Assembly (NCBI GenBank): GCA_947053345.1 | Contig: CAMRSM010000013.1 | Location: forward strand, 1 to 64,000 | Source: an uncultured Lachnospiraceae bacterium | GTDB taxonomy: Bacteria > Bacillota > Clostridia > Lachnospirales > Lachnospiraceae | Direction of reading: 5' to 3' | Length of the DNA stretch: 64,000 nucleotides | Part shown: positions 37,196-46,624 of the stretch, piece by piece | How positions within the stretch are numbered: the first letter of the stretch is position 1 | How the letters are laid out: the number at the start of each line of letters is the position of its first letter | Notes under the pieces: generated by a model | The model's database searches: none | What the model saw: the letters and a program-made list of their open reading frames with translations, nothing else | Told to the model about the DNA's origin: nothing | Program-made: the position numbers and the translations under genes

Positions 37196-37771
37196 TTATA
37201 CCCTGTCATAACAATCTCCGTACAGCTGCCTCGCCGCCCTCGTATATTGCATAACAAAACTGTTCTTCGCATTTGTATAGCCGTCCCGGTCATGCCCGTA
37301 TTTCTTCCACAGCCGGATCTTCATCCGCTCATACTCACCCGCCACATCGGGATGTTCCATCAGGTAATCCCGGAAATACAATTCATCATTGTCCCCTGCA
37401 TACCTTAAATGCAAATGATATACCCGCTCGGCAAACCCCTGTTCCGTATAGCCTTTGTTGAAGGACAGCCGCGTCTTTTCCTCCGACATCAGCAGATAAC
37501 CATTCCCCGCAAGGCAGCCCCCGATCTCTGGGAGCACGGAGCCCTCCGCCGCCTCCACCAAAATGTCGATGATCGGTTTTGCCCAGATCCCGGCGACCGA
37601 GGTGCTCCCGATATGGCTGATGCGCACAATCTTATCCTCCGGCAATATTTTATTCAGCAATTTTTTCTCTTCCTGATACCAATCCGCCCAACAATCTTTA
37701 TGGCCGGTCAAAAAAATCGGGAACAACTGCCAGAGTTCTGCCAGGCTCATCTGCGAAAGCTTCTTTCCCAT
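37196..37771 (-). CDS. GrpB/UPF0157 family protein (nucleotidyltransferase fold)
   Basis: A 191-residue protein with the GrpB motifs HIGSTSVAGIWAKPIIDILV and HLHLRYAGDNDELYFRDYL. The family shares the minimal nucleotidyltransferase fold; its biochemical role is not settled. The start at 37771 (MGKKLSQMSLAELW) has GGAGGGG upstream; the longer frame to 37864 is rejected as its first 31 residues are low-complexity Gly/Arg. Confidence 0.85.
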   Translation of the reverse strand: MGKKLSQMSLAELWQLFPIFLTGHKDCWADWYQEEKKLLNKILPEDKIVRISHIGSTSVAGIWAKPIIDILVEAAEGSVLPEIGGCLAGNGYLLMSEEKTRLSFNKGYTEQGFAERVYHLHLRYAGDNDELYFRDYLMEHPDVAGEYERMKIRLWKKYGHDRDGYTNAKNSFVMQYTRAARQLYGDCYDRV

Positions 37772-37883
37772 CTGCTTCCCTCCCCTTCTACCCGTCCGGC
37801 CGCGGCCAAACGCGCCCATCCTGCGCCCATCCCCGCCAAATGCCAGAGCCTGTATGGCAGGCATATCCCGCCAAAGGGCGGCA

Positions 37884-38717
37884 TCATGAAAACCCCATCG
37901 TCTCCAGCACCTGCAAAGTCTTCATTTCCCGCCCGACATGCTTTTTTATGTAACGCCCTACAATCTCGCCAAGCTCCGCCAGCACTTCGTCCTTTAAAGA
38001 AAAGCGGTAAAGTTTCGTGCTCGGTGTGCCGACCACATACTGCATCGCATACAGGCAAGCCGCGCTCAATGGCTTTGACGCGCTCAGCGGCTTTGACCCG
38101 CCCGACATCCCGCCCCCTGAAATTTTTTCCGCTTCTGCCCTCTGCCCAGAAGCATTCCGCGTTAACCCCCGCGCGCAGGAATCACACAGGATGCCGTCTT
38201 TTTCCAAAGAAAAATAAGACAGTCCCCCCCCGTCTCTTTTCCCGCAATGAACACAGTGGGATACCTGCGGCGCTTCCCCCTCGATGCTGACCAATTTCAG
38301 CTCATAGACCCTGCGAACAAGGGCGGCGGGAAACTTGCCGCTCCCAAGCGCCCGCAGCGACTGGTACAAAAGCCCCAAAACCTCGCGCTCGTCATTGCCT
38401 TCCCTCGTAAAATAGTCGGCAAACTCACAAAAATACATCCCCAGATAGAGACGTTCCAAGTCCTCCCGGAGCTCCGGAAAATAATTGCTGATGACCGCGT
38501 TCGTCACGGTGTAGGAATCCCTTCCCGCATAGGCGGTAAATTCCCCGTAGGAAAATGGCTGGCTGCATGCGAGAAGGGAGCTGTTTGGCTTCCTCGCTCC
38601 CTTCGCAAATGCATTGATCTTGCCGCGCTCCACCGTCAATATCGTCAGCCGCTTATCGTATTCTCCCATCGGCATAGCCGAAAGCACCATCCCATTCACG
38701 GTGAGCGTCCCAATCAT
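37884..38717 (-). CDS. recO: DNA repair protein RecO
   Basis: A 277-residue RecF-pathway mediator: N-terminal OB fold (VNGMVLSAMPMGEYDKRLTILT) and a helical C-terminus with a zinc finger (HCVHCG and CDSC). A linker after the finger contains a tandem SKPLSASKPLSA duplication not usual in RecO. It lies downstream of era and the YqzL-like gene, the conserved Firmicutes order. Confidence 0.95.
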   Translation of the reverse strand: MIGTLTVNGMVLSAMPMGEYDKRLTILTVERGKINAFAKGARKPNSSLLACSQPFSYGEFTAYAGRDSYTVTNAVISNYFPELREDLERLYLGMYFCEFADYFTREGNDEREVLGLLYQSLRALGSGKFPAALVRRVYELKLVSIEGEAPQVSHCVHCGKRDGGGLSYFSLEKDGILCDSCARGLTRNASGQRAEAEKISGGGMSGGSKPLSASKPLSAACLYAMQYVVGTPSTKLYRFSLKDEVLAELGEIVGRYIKKHVGREMKTLQVLETMGFS

Positions 38718-38937
38718 CGTCCTCTACCTCATCTTCCTCATCGTATTCCTCCGGATAAATATCCCGCAGCCCGCCGCTGCCCGGCATTCCATATTCTTCC
38801 GGCATACCATACATACCGGGCATGCCATACCCTTCCGGCATGCCGTATGACTCCCTCGCACATGCCGTATAGTTCAGGTAATCCTGCACACCGCCTGTCT
38901 GTTCGAATCTTCTCCAGTAATTTTCCTGCTTCCTCAT
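38653..38937 (-). CDS. YqzL-like small protein with Gly-Met-Pro-Tyr repeats
   Basis: A 94-residue protein. The first 30 residues (YWRRFEQTGGVQDYLNY) fit the short YqzL-type family encoded between era and recO. The rest is an extension with four YGMP repeats followed by an acidic tract, overlapping the first 65 nt of recO. GGGAGG precedes the ATG at 38937. Function unknown. Confidence 0.75.
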   Translation of the reverse strand: MRKQENYWRRFEQTGGVQDYLNYTACARESYGMPEGYGMPGMYGMPEEYGMPGSGGLRDIYPEEYDEEDEVEDDDWDAHREWDGAFGYADGRIR

Positions 38938-39064
38938 AGCGCGCCTCCCTATTTGCCCGCGGCGGCTCCCCACATCATGGCAAGCCGCTGTTTTTTCCTG
39001 ATCATTTACACAAATAGAGTAACCGCAACAAAATATTTTTAAACTATCTAAAAAATGGAAAGCA

Positions 39065-39967
39065 TCAATCCCCGGACTGGTATCCGAAATTTCTCAGCAT
39101 CGTGTCGTTTTCGCGCCAATCTTTGCGGACCTTCACCCAGAGCTTTAAATTCACCTTCCGCCCCAGCAGACCCTCCATCCCAGCGCGTGCCTGCGTGCCG
39201 ATCTTTTTTAGCATCGCACCCTGTTTGCCGATGATGATCCCCTTATGGGAATCCCTCTCACAGACGATGGTCGCCTCGATGTCAACCAACCTGCCGCCCG
39301 GACGTTCCTTCATGCTCTCCACCTGAACGGCAATGCCGTGCGGTATTTCGTCGGAGAGCAGGCGCAGTGCCTTTTCCCTCACAAGCTCCGCCACGATTGC
39401 ACGCTCCGGCTGGTCCGTCACCGTATCCTCATCATAATACATCGGTCCTTCCGGCAGATAACAAAAAAGCACATCGACAAGACAGCCCGTATTCTCCGCT
39501 TTGAGCGCAGAAACCGGCACGATATCCGCGAAGTCCAAAATATCCTTGTACGCTGCGATAAATTTTAATATCTCTTCCTTCTTTACCGTGTCGATCTTGT
39601 TGATGACAAGCACAACGGGAACGGATAGCTGCGCAAGCTTACCGGCGATCGCCTGCTCCCCCGCCCCGATATAGGTCGTTGGCTCCACGAGCCAAAGAAT
39701 GACATCCACCTCGGAAAGTGTGCGCTGTGCCACATCTACCATATACTCGCCAAGCTTGTTTTTTGCCTTATGGATGCCCGGCGTGTCAAGAAAAATTATC
39801 TGTCCCCGCTCCTCCGTGTACACAGTCTGGATGCGGTCGCGCGTTGTCTGCGGCTTATTGGAAGTGATCGCGATTTTCTGCCCGATCAAAAGGTTCATCA
39901 ACGTTGATTTCCCGACATTCGGCCGCCCGATCAGGGCAGCAAACCCGGATTTATATGTTTTGTCCAT
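39065..39967 (-). CDS. era: GTPase Era
   Basis: A 300-residue ribosome-assembly GTPase: G1 GRPNVGKST, G3 DTPGIH, G4 NKID, and a C-terminal KH domain (GIIIGKQGAMLKKIG) that binds the 3' end of 16S rRNA. Full length for the family, with recO downstream. Confidence 0.97.
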   Translation of the reverse strand: MDKTYKSGFAALIGRPNVGKSTLMNLLIGQKIAITSNKPQTTRDRIQTVYTEERGQIIFLDTPGIHKAKNKLGEYMVDVAQRTLSEVDVILWLVEPTTYIGAGEQAIAGKLAQLSVPVVLVINKIDTVKKEEILKFIAAYKDILDFADIVPVSALKAENTGCLVDVLFCYLPEGPMYYDEDTVTDQPERAIVAELVREKALRLLSDEIPHGIAVQVESMKERPGGRLVDIEATIVCERDSHKGIIIGKQGAMLKKIGTQARAGMEGLLGRKVNLKLWVKVRKDWRENDTMLRNFGYQSGD

Positions 39968-40008
39968 GCTCCCTCACATTCTGCTGATATAAGTATGTTG
40001 TGTGTAAC

Positions 40009-40055
40009 GGCGGGAGGCTGCCGCAAGGATTCCCCTTGTTCGGCAGCCTCCCGCC
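40009..40055. other. Long GC-rich hairpin between the M16 peptidase and era
   Basis: A perfect 15-bp stem (GGCGGGAGGCTGCCG with CGGCAGCCTCCCGCC) with an inner CAAGG/CCTTG pairing. No T-tract follows on either strand. It may terminate, protect 3' ends or be a mobile palindrome. Confidence 0.6.
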
Positions 40056-40154
40056 CGGCTATAGCACCGGATTGCATCCTGCCGGCAGATCCGGGGGGAA
40101 TGCCCCTGAGGGTTCATTTTCGGCAAGCATTCCCAAACCCTTCGGCTCCCCTTT

Positions 40155-43094
40155 TTACATAAATGCCTCCACATTGTCAAAGAGCTCTTTTGCGTCCGCG
40201 ACCTTTGCCTCGCTGCCGACCACACAAAGGCAATCCTGCTCCATCACCGCTTTAAAAAGCGGCGCGTACGCGCGGATGTCGGCCGGTGTCGCATGGATTC
40301 TCTCATCGCGCAGTTTCTGGATCTCTTCATACGTGGTGCCCGAAAGATACAGGTTAAAGGACCGGTTGCCGAGCGCCCTCGGGGAAAGCGGTGCATCAAG
40401 GTCGCCAAAGGTTCCGATGATAAATTTCGTCATATCCCGCTCGTCCGCATCAAAATCGCGCAGGTATTCCCACGCGTGGTCAAAGACCTCAACCGTCTCC
40501 CTCAGATTCGGGTCGCGGTAGGAGACAAGCGTATAGCTGCGGTTCATGTCATTGAAATTGCACATGCAGCCGTAAGCGCCTCCATGTACCCTGACCCTGT
40601 CCCAGAAATAATCCATCGAAAGAATCTTGTTCATGACGCTCATCGCCCCGTTCGGCTCAACGCCCGTGCCCGCGTAAGTGCCGCATTTTGCCACATACTG
40701 CACCTGTCCCGGGCAGGTAAAGGCCTCTTTTTTGCGCCCGAGCACAAATCCGAAATTCGCGCCCCGCACGCGGATATCCCCGGTGCGCCCCTTTCCGGAA
40801 AGTAGCTTTGACACATCCTCAAGCCCGGCAAGTGCGCGCTCGATGCCCTCCGTCTCCGCCGTAATGCTCACTAACACATTTTCTTTCTTGAAAAGAACCT
40901 CGCAGATTTTCTTTAACTGTGCCGTGATTTCTTCCGCCTTCGCGTCAAAATTCTCCGCGAGGTCACAGAGGAAACGATAATAACCGATACCGCTTACCAT
41001 GTCGTGGAATGCAGAATTTTCGTACTGGCAGGAAAGTGCCTTGCGCATCGCCATGCCGTGGGCCATCTGCATCAGCTCCATCTGTTTTCTGGAGCGCAGC
41101 TCCATGACAATCTCCTTTAAGCGCACGGTATCCTCAAATTTGGTGCAGTGTATCATCTCATTTATAAGCCCGTACACTTTCGGGAGCTGGCCGTACATCG
41201 CCTTGGCAGAAAATACATACGCCGGGCGGTAATAGGAGACATCGCCGTTCCTCAGATAAGTCTCAACGCTCGTATAGATACCGCCCGTCTCGATCTTCAT
41301 CTCATTGTCAAATTCCTGATACGTATAATGCTCCGAGTCAACATAGCCGAGCACGGTCGCAAGGAGCCCGAGATACGGCACCTGCTCTTTTGTCAGTTCG
41401 TCCGCGTCAAAGAGCATCTGCACATACGCGATACCGTTCGTGAACACATCCTGCGTCACCGCGCGGATGCCGGCAGCCTCCTGTTCCTTCGAAAGGATCG
41501 GCAGTGCCTCTTTCTTCACATCCGAGCGTTTTAACATCGGGAGCTTCTCAACGATTTCTTTCGGATCCGGCGTATCCTGATATTTCTTTAACCCCTCCTG
41601 CTTTGCCCTGATCGCGTCAAGATCCGCCTCGCTCAGGGTTGCCCTGTATGCCAAAAGCTTATCCTTCAGCTCCTGCTCGCTCCTGCCGGTAAGCCCCGCC
41701 TCCGGTTTCATAATGAAAAATGTCGCGTGTTCCGGGTTCAGCAGGTATTTGCGGATCAATCCCTCATAATACCCGGTGCCGATCTCCTTCTTAAGTTCCG
41801 CGTACAGGTCATTGCAGCGCAGATATTCAAAAGCCTTATTGTCGTCAAACAGCCAGGTCGAGAACATCATCATATTCATCATGAGCCCCTTCGGGTAACT
41901 GCCATAATCCGCCTCGCGGTAACGGAACTCCGCATTGTTGATCTCCGCGCGCAGCGAGCGCTCCGGCACGCCTTCCTTTACGATCCTTTCAAGTTCTTTT
42001 TGGATCACCGCAAGGAACTCTTCCTTCTTCTCCTCGTCGGTATCCTTGGCAATGACCGAGAAGAACGGCTGCTGCAAACTGTCCTCATAAATGCTCATGA
42101 TATTCGGCGAGATACCCGCTTTTACAAGTGCCTGATAGAGCGGTCCCACCGGCGAGAGCAGAACGCGGTTCAAAATGCCCATCGCCATGCACAGTTTCGT
42201 GTCGCAGCTGTCGCCAACCATCATATTGTAGCAGAGATAAGTCTTTCCCTCGGTACTGTCCCCCTCGGCAACAGGATAGGTGGAAACGATCTCCTTCCTG
42301 CCGCCGAACGGCTTCTGGCGCGCGATCGTGGAGTCCACCTCGATCGCGTCATATTTGGAGAGGTACTCCTCATCCAGCCAGGTCAAACGCTCTTTCACAT
42401 CCATGTTGCCGTACAAATAAATATAGCTGTTTACCGGATGATAGAATTTCCTGTGGAAATCCAGATAATTCTCATAGGTCAGATCCGGAATATTCTTCGG
42501 GTCACCGCCGGACTCCACACCGTAAGCATTGTCCGGATACAAAGAATGCATGATCCCTCTCCAGAGCACCTGCTCCGGCGAGGAGAACGCGCCCTTCATC
42601 TCATTGTACACCACACCGTTGATTGAGAGCTCCCCGCCATCCGACACCTCATAGTGCCAGCCCTCCTGCATGAAGATCTCCTCGTGGTGATAGATATTCG
42701 GGTGGAACACCGCATCCATATACACCGACATCAGATTCTTAAAATCCTGGTCGTTGCAGCTTGCGACCGGATACATTGTGTGATCCGGTGCCGTAAAGGC
42801 ATTGAGGAAGGTATTGAGCGAACCCTTGATCAGCTCTACAAACGGATCTTTTAACGGATATTTTTCCGATCCGCACAATACCGTGTGTTCGATGATATGC
42901 GCCACCCCGGTACTGTCCTGCGGCGGCGTGCGGAAACCAACAGAAAACACCTTATTCTCATCCTCGTTTGCGAGCACACACACGCGCGCGCCGGACTTTT
43001 TGTGCCGCAGCATCACGCCCTGGCTGTGGCTGTCCTTCAGTTCCTCCTCGTACATCAGCTCATATGCCGGTGTCATCATCTCTTTTCCTGTCAT
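40155..43094 (-). CDS. M16C family zinc metallopeptidase (presequence-protease-like)
   Basis: A 979-residue insulinase-family peptidase. The inverted zinc motif HIIEHTVLCGS (HxxEH) is near residue 60, followed by the KDPFVELIKGSLNTFLNAFTAPD region of the PreP/Cym1 subgroup, and the two homologous halves expected of M16C are present by length. The start at 43094 (MTGKEMMTPAYEL) has GGGAGG upstream; the extension to 43178 is rejected. No signal peptide, so it probably degrades peptides in the cytoplasm. Confidence 0.94.
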   Translation of the reverse strand: MTGKEMMTPAYELMYEEELKDSHSQGVMLRHKKSGARVCVLANEDENKVFSVGFRTPPQDSTGVAHIIEHTVLCGSEKYPLKDPFVELIKGSLNTFLNAFTAPDHTMYPVASCNDQDFKNLMSVYMDAVFHPNIYHHEEIFMQEGWHYEVSDGGELSINGVVYNEMKGAFSSPEQVLWRGIMHSLYPDNAYGVESGGDPKNIPDLTYENYLDFHRKFYHPVNSYIYLYGNMDVKERLTWLDEEYLSKYDAIEVDSTIARQKPFGGRKEIVSTYPVAEGDSTEGKTYLCYNMMVGDSCDTKLCMAMGILNRVLLSPVGPLYQALVKAGISPNIMSIYEDSLQQPFFSVIAKDTDEEKKEEFLAVIQKELERIVKEGVPERSLRAEINNAEFRYREADYGSYPKGLMMNMMMFSTWLFDDNKAFEYLRCNDLYAELKKEIGTGYYEGLIRKYLLNPEHATFFIMKPEAGLTGRSEQELKDKLLAYRATLSEADLDAIRAKQEGLKKYQDTPDPKEIVEKLPMLKRSDVKKEALPILSKEQEAAGIRAVTQDVFTNGIAYVQMLFDADELTKEQVPYLGLLATVLGYVDSEHYTYQEFDNEMKIETGGIYTSVETYLRNGDVSYYRPAYVFSAKAMYGQLPKVYGLINEMIHCTKFEDTVRLKEIVMELRSRKQMELMQMAHGMAMRKALSCQYENSAFHDMVSGIGYYRFLCDLAENFDAKAEEITAQLKKICEVLFKKENVLVSITAETEGIERALAGLEDVSKLLSGKGRTGDIRVRGANFGFVLGRKKEAFTCPGQVQYVAKCGTYAGTGVEPNGAMSVMNKILSMDYFWDRVRVHGGAYGCMCNFNDMNRSYTLVSYRDPNLRETVEVFDHAWEYLRDFDADERDMTKFIIGTFGDLDAPLSPRALGNRSFNLYLSGTTYEEIQKLRDERIHATPADIRAYAPLFKAVMEQDCLCVVGSEAKVADAKELFDNVEAFM

Positions 43095-43199
43095 GTTACC
43101 TCCCATTTCTGTACGGCTTTTGCATTTTCCAAGTTTATGGATGCCGCACGGACACAAACTTATAAATGAATATACCACTTACAATTTTATCAATACTCT

Positions 43200-44723
43200 T
43201 TACTTTTTCGTATAGCGGTCGAGACGACCCACCGTCTCCATCACCCCGCTGAGCAAAATGGTCGCGTTGTCCGCCTCCCTGCTGTTTTCCTCGCTGAAAT
43301 TCGCCGCTTCCTGTGAGCTTGCCGTGATCTGCTCGCTGGTCGCCGAAAGCTGGCTGATATTTTCCACGATCCTGTCATTTGCTTTTGCGAGCGCCGCGAT
43401 CTTGCCGTCCACCTCATCCACATTGCGCGAAAGGCAGTCCATATCCCTGCTGATTTTTGCAAAGCTGTCCGAAGCCATATCAATGCGCGTATTCTGCTCC
43501 TCGGTTGCCCGCATGGATTCCGTTACGGCCTCCGTCGCTGCCTTCGCATTCTCCGCGAGTTCCCCGATGATCTTCGCGATATTCTCCGTCGATTCCCTCG
43601 TCTGCTCCGAAAGCTGGCGGATCTGCTCCGCCACCACCGAAAAACCCCGGCCTGCCTCCCCTGCCCGCGCACTCTCGATCGACGCGTTCAGCGCGAGAAG
43701 GTTGGTCTGGCTGGAAATATTGAAAATGATATCGGCGATGGTCCGCACTTCCTTCATCTTTTCCTGAAGCTGCTGCATCGAATCCGAGACTTCGACATTG
43801 CGCGCGTTGGTCTGCTCCGCCTGCTCCCGCATCTGCTTCATGACATCCATGCTCTCCTCCACGGTCTGTCCGGAATCCCTCGCCAGATCGACCATATCAC
43901 TCGAGAGCTTCTGTGTGGCACCGATCGCATCCTGTATCTGCTGCGTCATGACCGTTTGTTCCTGGATATTATCCGCCGTCATCTGGGTGCCGGTCGCGAT
44001 CTCCTGAAGTGAATTATACACAAGGTTGGAAGAACTCTGCAATTTTCTTACAAGGTCCGTCACTTCCGATGTACCCTGCGATACTTTTTCCACCGTATCC
44101 AAAATATCCTGCACCATGATCTGCTGCATCTTTTTCTCATCCTGCATCGTATAGTACGAATCATGGTCGAAACGTTTCACCCATTTTACCACGAGCACCG
44201 CGGCGATGATGATCATCACCAGCACAAATACAATACTGATCTGTTCCGTATCTATGGCTCCCATCCTGCCAAGGTTTGCCATACGCAGGAGGATCACACA
44301 GCCGATCTCCCCGCATATAATCTTTACAATTTTCATATCGTAATATAAGACTGCCGCAATCAGCACCGGAACAACCATGTACACATCACCCGCATTATTA
44401 GCCGTGATCGCAAGGAACATGTTCGCCGCCATAAATGGCATGATGCACATGTAACGGAAGGACTTTTCCCTCTGAAGCCGGATCATACTGAAAACCGTGC
44501 ACGCCATTGCAATGACCAGCATCACAAGTATAATAGATTTTGTCACGCTGCGCGCGCCGTCGATCATCGCGATCACGCCCGTGAATACCTGCAGCGCCAA
44601 AATACCGATTCCCACTGTCCGGTTCGCCCGGATCTGGCGCTCGATACGGTCGCTGTACTGGCGCGCTTTGACCTGAAAATTCTCTGCATTTGATGAAAAT
44701 TTATTCTCTTTTGCGCTATCCAT
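43200..44723 (-). CDS. Methyl-accepting chemotaxis protein with a six-TM sensor region
   Basis: A 507-residue chemoreceptor. The N-terminus holds about six TMs in residues 38-190 and no sizeable extracellular domain; no clear HAMP is seen. The signalling hairpin tip is [32 protein letters not shown] (split here: [12 protein letters not shown] then [13 protein letters not shown]), which should dock CheA/CheW. GGGGGAAAG lies before the ATG. Likely ligands enter or act within the membrane sensor. Confidence 0.92.
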   Translation of the reverse strand: MDSAKENKFSSNAENFQVKARQYSDRIERQIRANRTVGIGILALQVFTGVIAMIDGARSVTKSIILVMLVIAMACTVFSMIRLQREKSFRYMCIMPFMAANMFLAITANNAGDVYMVVPVLIAAVLYYDMKIVKIICGEIGCVILLRMANLGRMGAIDTEQISIVFVLVMIIIAAVLVVKWVKRFDHDSYYTMQDEKKMQQIMVQDILDTVEKVSQGTSEVTDLVRKLQSSSNLVYNSLQEIATGTQMTADNIQEQTVMTQQIQDAIGATQKLSSDMVDLARDSGQTVEESMDVMKQMREQAEQTNARNVEVSDSMQQLQEKMKEVRTIADIIFNISSQTNLLALNASIESARAGEAGRGFSVVAEQIRQLSEQTRESTENIAKIIGELAENAKAATEAVTESMRATEEQNTRIDMASDSFAKISRDMDCLSRNVDEVDGKIAALAKANDRIVENISQLSATSEQITASSQEAANFSEENSREADNATILLSGVMETVGRLDRYTKK

Positions 44724-44809
44724 CTTAATCTTTCCCCCATTTTGCTGTCATATTAAACTTCCTACTAAACTTCTTATTATTGCTTCTGTAACCCTCTTGA
44801 GTTTCCCAT

Positions 44810-45907
44810 TCAGCGGACAGAAAATTTATAAATCGTTACAGACTCAAACTCCTTGCCGCCCTCGATCCTGCCGCCCGGAAAGGACGGGATATTCAGCGTG
44901 TTCGGGAAAAACTGCGTCTCAAAGCAGATCGCGTCACGGCTGTGGTACACCTTGCCGCCCTTGCCCTTTTCCACACCGTCAATATGGTTTGCCGAATAAA
45001 ACTGCATACCCGGAAGGTCGGTGAACACCTCCATCACACGTCCGCTTGTCTCCTCGTAAAGCTCTGCCACCTTCTCCACATCCCCGTCCATAAAAGAACC
45101 ATCCCCATCAAAGATGCCTCCTGCCGGGCTGTAGTTTAACACATAATTATGGTCATAACCAAAGCCCTGTTTCAACGGTTCATAATCTGCACCGATGTCC
45201 TGGCCGATCTTCTTCATCGTCCTGAAATCCATCGGCGTGCCGGTCACATCGGTATACTCCCCGGTCGGGATCAGCCCCGCATCCGTCGCCGTGATCCGGT
45301 CCGCATTGATCCAGACCTGATGGTCGAGCACCGTGCCGCTGCCCTCCCCTTTTAAGTTAAAATATGAGTGGTTCGTCAGGTTCAGCACCGTATCTTCATC
45401 CGAAACGGCAAAATACTCGATCATAAGCTCATTGTCATCCGTGAGTGTATAGCCGACGGTCAGATCCAGATTGCCCGGAAAGCCCTGCTCCATATGGGGG
45501 CTTAAGCGCGAAAATTCCACCGTCATACTGCCGTTCTCCTCGATGATCTCCGTATCATATATGTATTTATTGTAACTCTTTCCCCCACTGTGGAGGCAAT
45601 TTCCCCCGTCATTCTTCTCGACCTCATAGGTCTTCCCGTTCACTGTAAATTTTGCCCCGGCAATGCGGTTTGCGACACGTCCGAGAAAAGAACCATATCC
45701 CGGTGCGTTCCCCTCATAGCCCGACACGTCGTCGTAACCAAGATTGACATCCGCGAACCTGCCTTCCCTGTCCGGCACAATGATATCAACAATCACCGCA
45801 CCAAAATCCGATACCGACACCTTCATGCCATTCTTGTTCGTCATCGTATAAAGTGTCGTCTTTTCCCCGGCCTTTGTCACGCCGAAGCTTTTCTTTGTGA
45901 TACCCAT
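44810..45907 (-). CDS. galM: Aldose 1-epimerase (mutarotase)
   Basis: A 365-residue enzyme interconverting alpha and beta anomers of hexoses. GalM motifs: GRVANRI, NGGNCLHSGG (reading DGGNCLHSGG), NLTNHSYFNL with catalytic His, and DHNYVLN; the catalytic Glu is in CFETQFFPNTLN. The start at 45907 (MGITKKSFG) has GAGGAG 5 nt upstream; the frame extends to 46024 but that part is the structured leader. Cytoplasmic. Confidence 0.94.
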   Translation of the reverse strand: MGITKKSFGVTKAGEKTTLYTMTNKNGMKVSVSDFGAVIVDIIVPDREGRFADVNLGYDDVSGYEGNAPGYGSFLGRVANRIAGAKFTVNGKTYEVEKNDGGNCLHSGGKSYNKYIYDTEIIEENGSMTVEFSRLSPHMEQGFPGNLDLTVGYTLTDDNELMIEYFAVSDEDTVLNLTNHSYFNLKGEGSGTVLDHQVWINADRITATDAGLIPTGEYTDVTGTPMDFRTMKKIGQDIGADYEPLKQGFGYDHNYVLNYSPAGGIFDGDGSFMDGDVEKVAELYEETSGRVMEVFTDLPGMQFYSANHIDGVEKGKGGKVYHSRDAICFETQFFPNTLNIPSFPGGRIEGGKEFESVTIYKFSVR

Positions 45908-45996
45908 AAGCTCCTCATTTCCGCGCGGCATGCGCGCTGTTAGATTCTTTCGGCTTCCAACATCATTTATCTGCCGAATATTATGCCATGCCCTCC

Positions 45997-46099
45997 GGGC
46001 ATGATGCCTCCGGCGGATGCGCATGATCCCGCCAGGGAAATTGTCCCCCGCAGGTGAACCGGCAACCCGGCGCTGGTATCATGCCCTTCGGACATTATA
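45997..46099 (-). promoter_or_regulatory. galM promoter and structured leader
   Basis: On the minus strand an extended -10, TGGTATAAT (TATAAT 46094-46099), gives a leader of about 180 nt. GGGCATGATACC at its 5' end (46086-46075) can pair with 45997-46008 (11 of 12 plus a G-U) or with the similar segment at 46019-46030 (10 of 12), so two alternative folds are possible. Confidence 0.45.
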
Positions 46100-46149
46100 C
46101 CATGCTACCCCCTGCCTTGTACAGATAAAAAAACCTTTTTATAAACCAA

Positions 46150-46175
46150 AAGGGCTACCCTTACGGCTAGCCCTT
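46150..46175 (-). terminator. Terminator after the cold-shock gene
   Basis: AAGGGCTA and TAGCCCTT arms with a 10-nt loop, followed on the minus strand by TTGGTTT and, further on, TTTTTTT. It ends the csp transcript 87 nt past its stop. Confidence 0.7.
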
Positions 46176-46261
46176 AATCATTTCGTTTCTAACAATAGAA
46201 CAATTTCCTTTATAAATTTTTACAAATTATATGAGAAAAAGGTACGCTAAAAACTTGGTGA

Positions 46262-46459
46262 TTATAATTTGGTTACATTTGTTGCCTGCGGTCCCTTTGC
46301 GCCCTGAACAACGTCGAACTCCACTGCCTGACCCTCATCAAGGGACTTAAATCCCTCCATGTTCAGACCAGAGTAATGTACAAATACGTCATTGCCCTCC
46401 TCGTCAGAGATGAAACCGAATCCCTTCTGATTGTTAAACCACTTTACTGTACCTTTCAT
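46262..46459 (-). CDS. Cold-shock protein (CspA/CspB family)
   Basis: A 65-residue single-stranded nucleic-acid-binding protein: RNP1 KGFGFI and RNP2 VFVHY in a five-stranded OB fold. The start at 46459 ([11 protein letters not shown]) has GGAGG 8 nt upstream; a start 15 nt earlier is less likely. The leader of about 50 nt is short for a cold-inducible csp, so constitutive expression is possible. Confidence 0.96.
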   Translation of the reverse strand: MKGTVKWFNNQKGFGFISDEEGNDVFVHYSGLNMEGFKSLDEGQAVEFDVVQGAKGPQATNVTKL

Positions 46460-46513
46460 GTGTGCTTCCTCCAAAAAATAATTCTATGTGCAACTCTATA
46501 TTGCAACAACATC

Positions 46514-46542
46514 ATCATAACACCTTTCGCTGCCAATGTCAA
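46514..46542 (-). promoter_or_regulatory. Promoter of the cold-shock gene
   Basis: Minus strand: TTGACA (46537-46542), 17 bp, TATGAT (46514-46519), with a TG one base upstream of the -10. Confidence 0.8.
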
Positions 46543-46624
46543 ACATTTTTTAATAATTTGTTTATATTTTTGTAAGCAAATAAACACTTATTACCATTTT
46601 CGACATGAACAGACCTCGTTTGCG

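Noticed and set aside
41727-42626. 299-codon plus-strand frame inside the M16 peptidase gene
   Set aside because: Exact antisense shadow of a clear M16C coding region.
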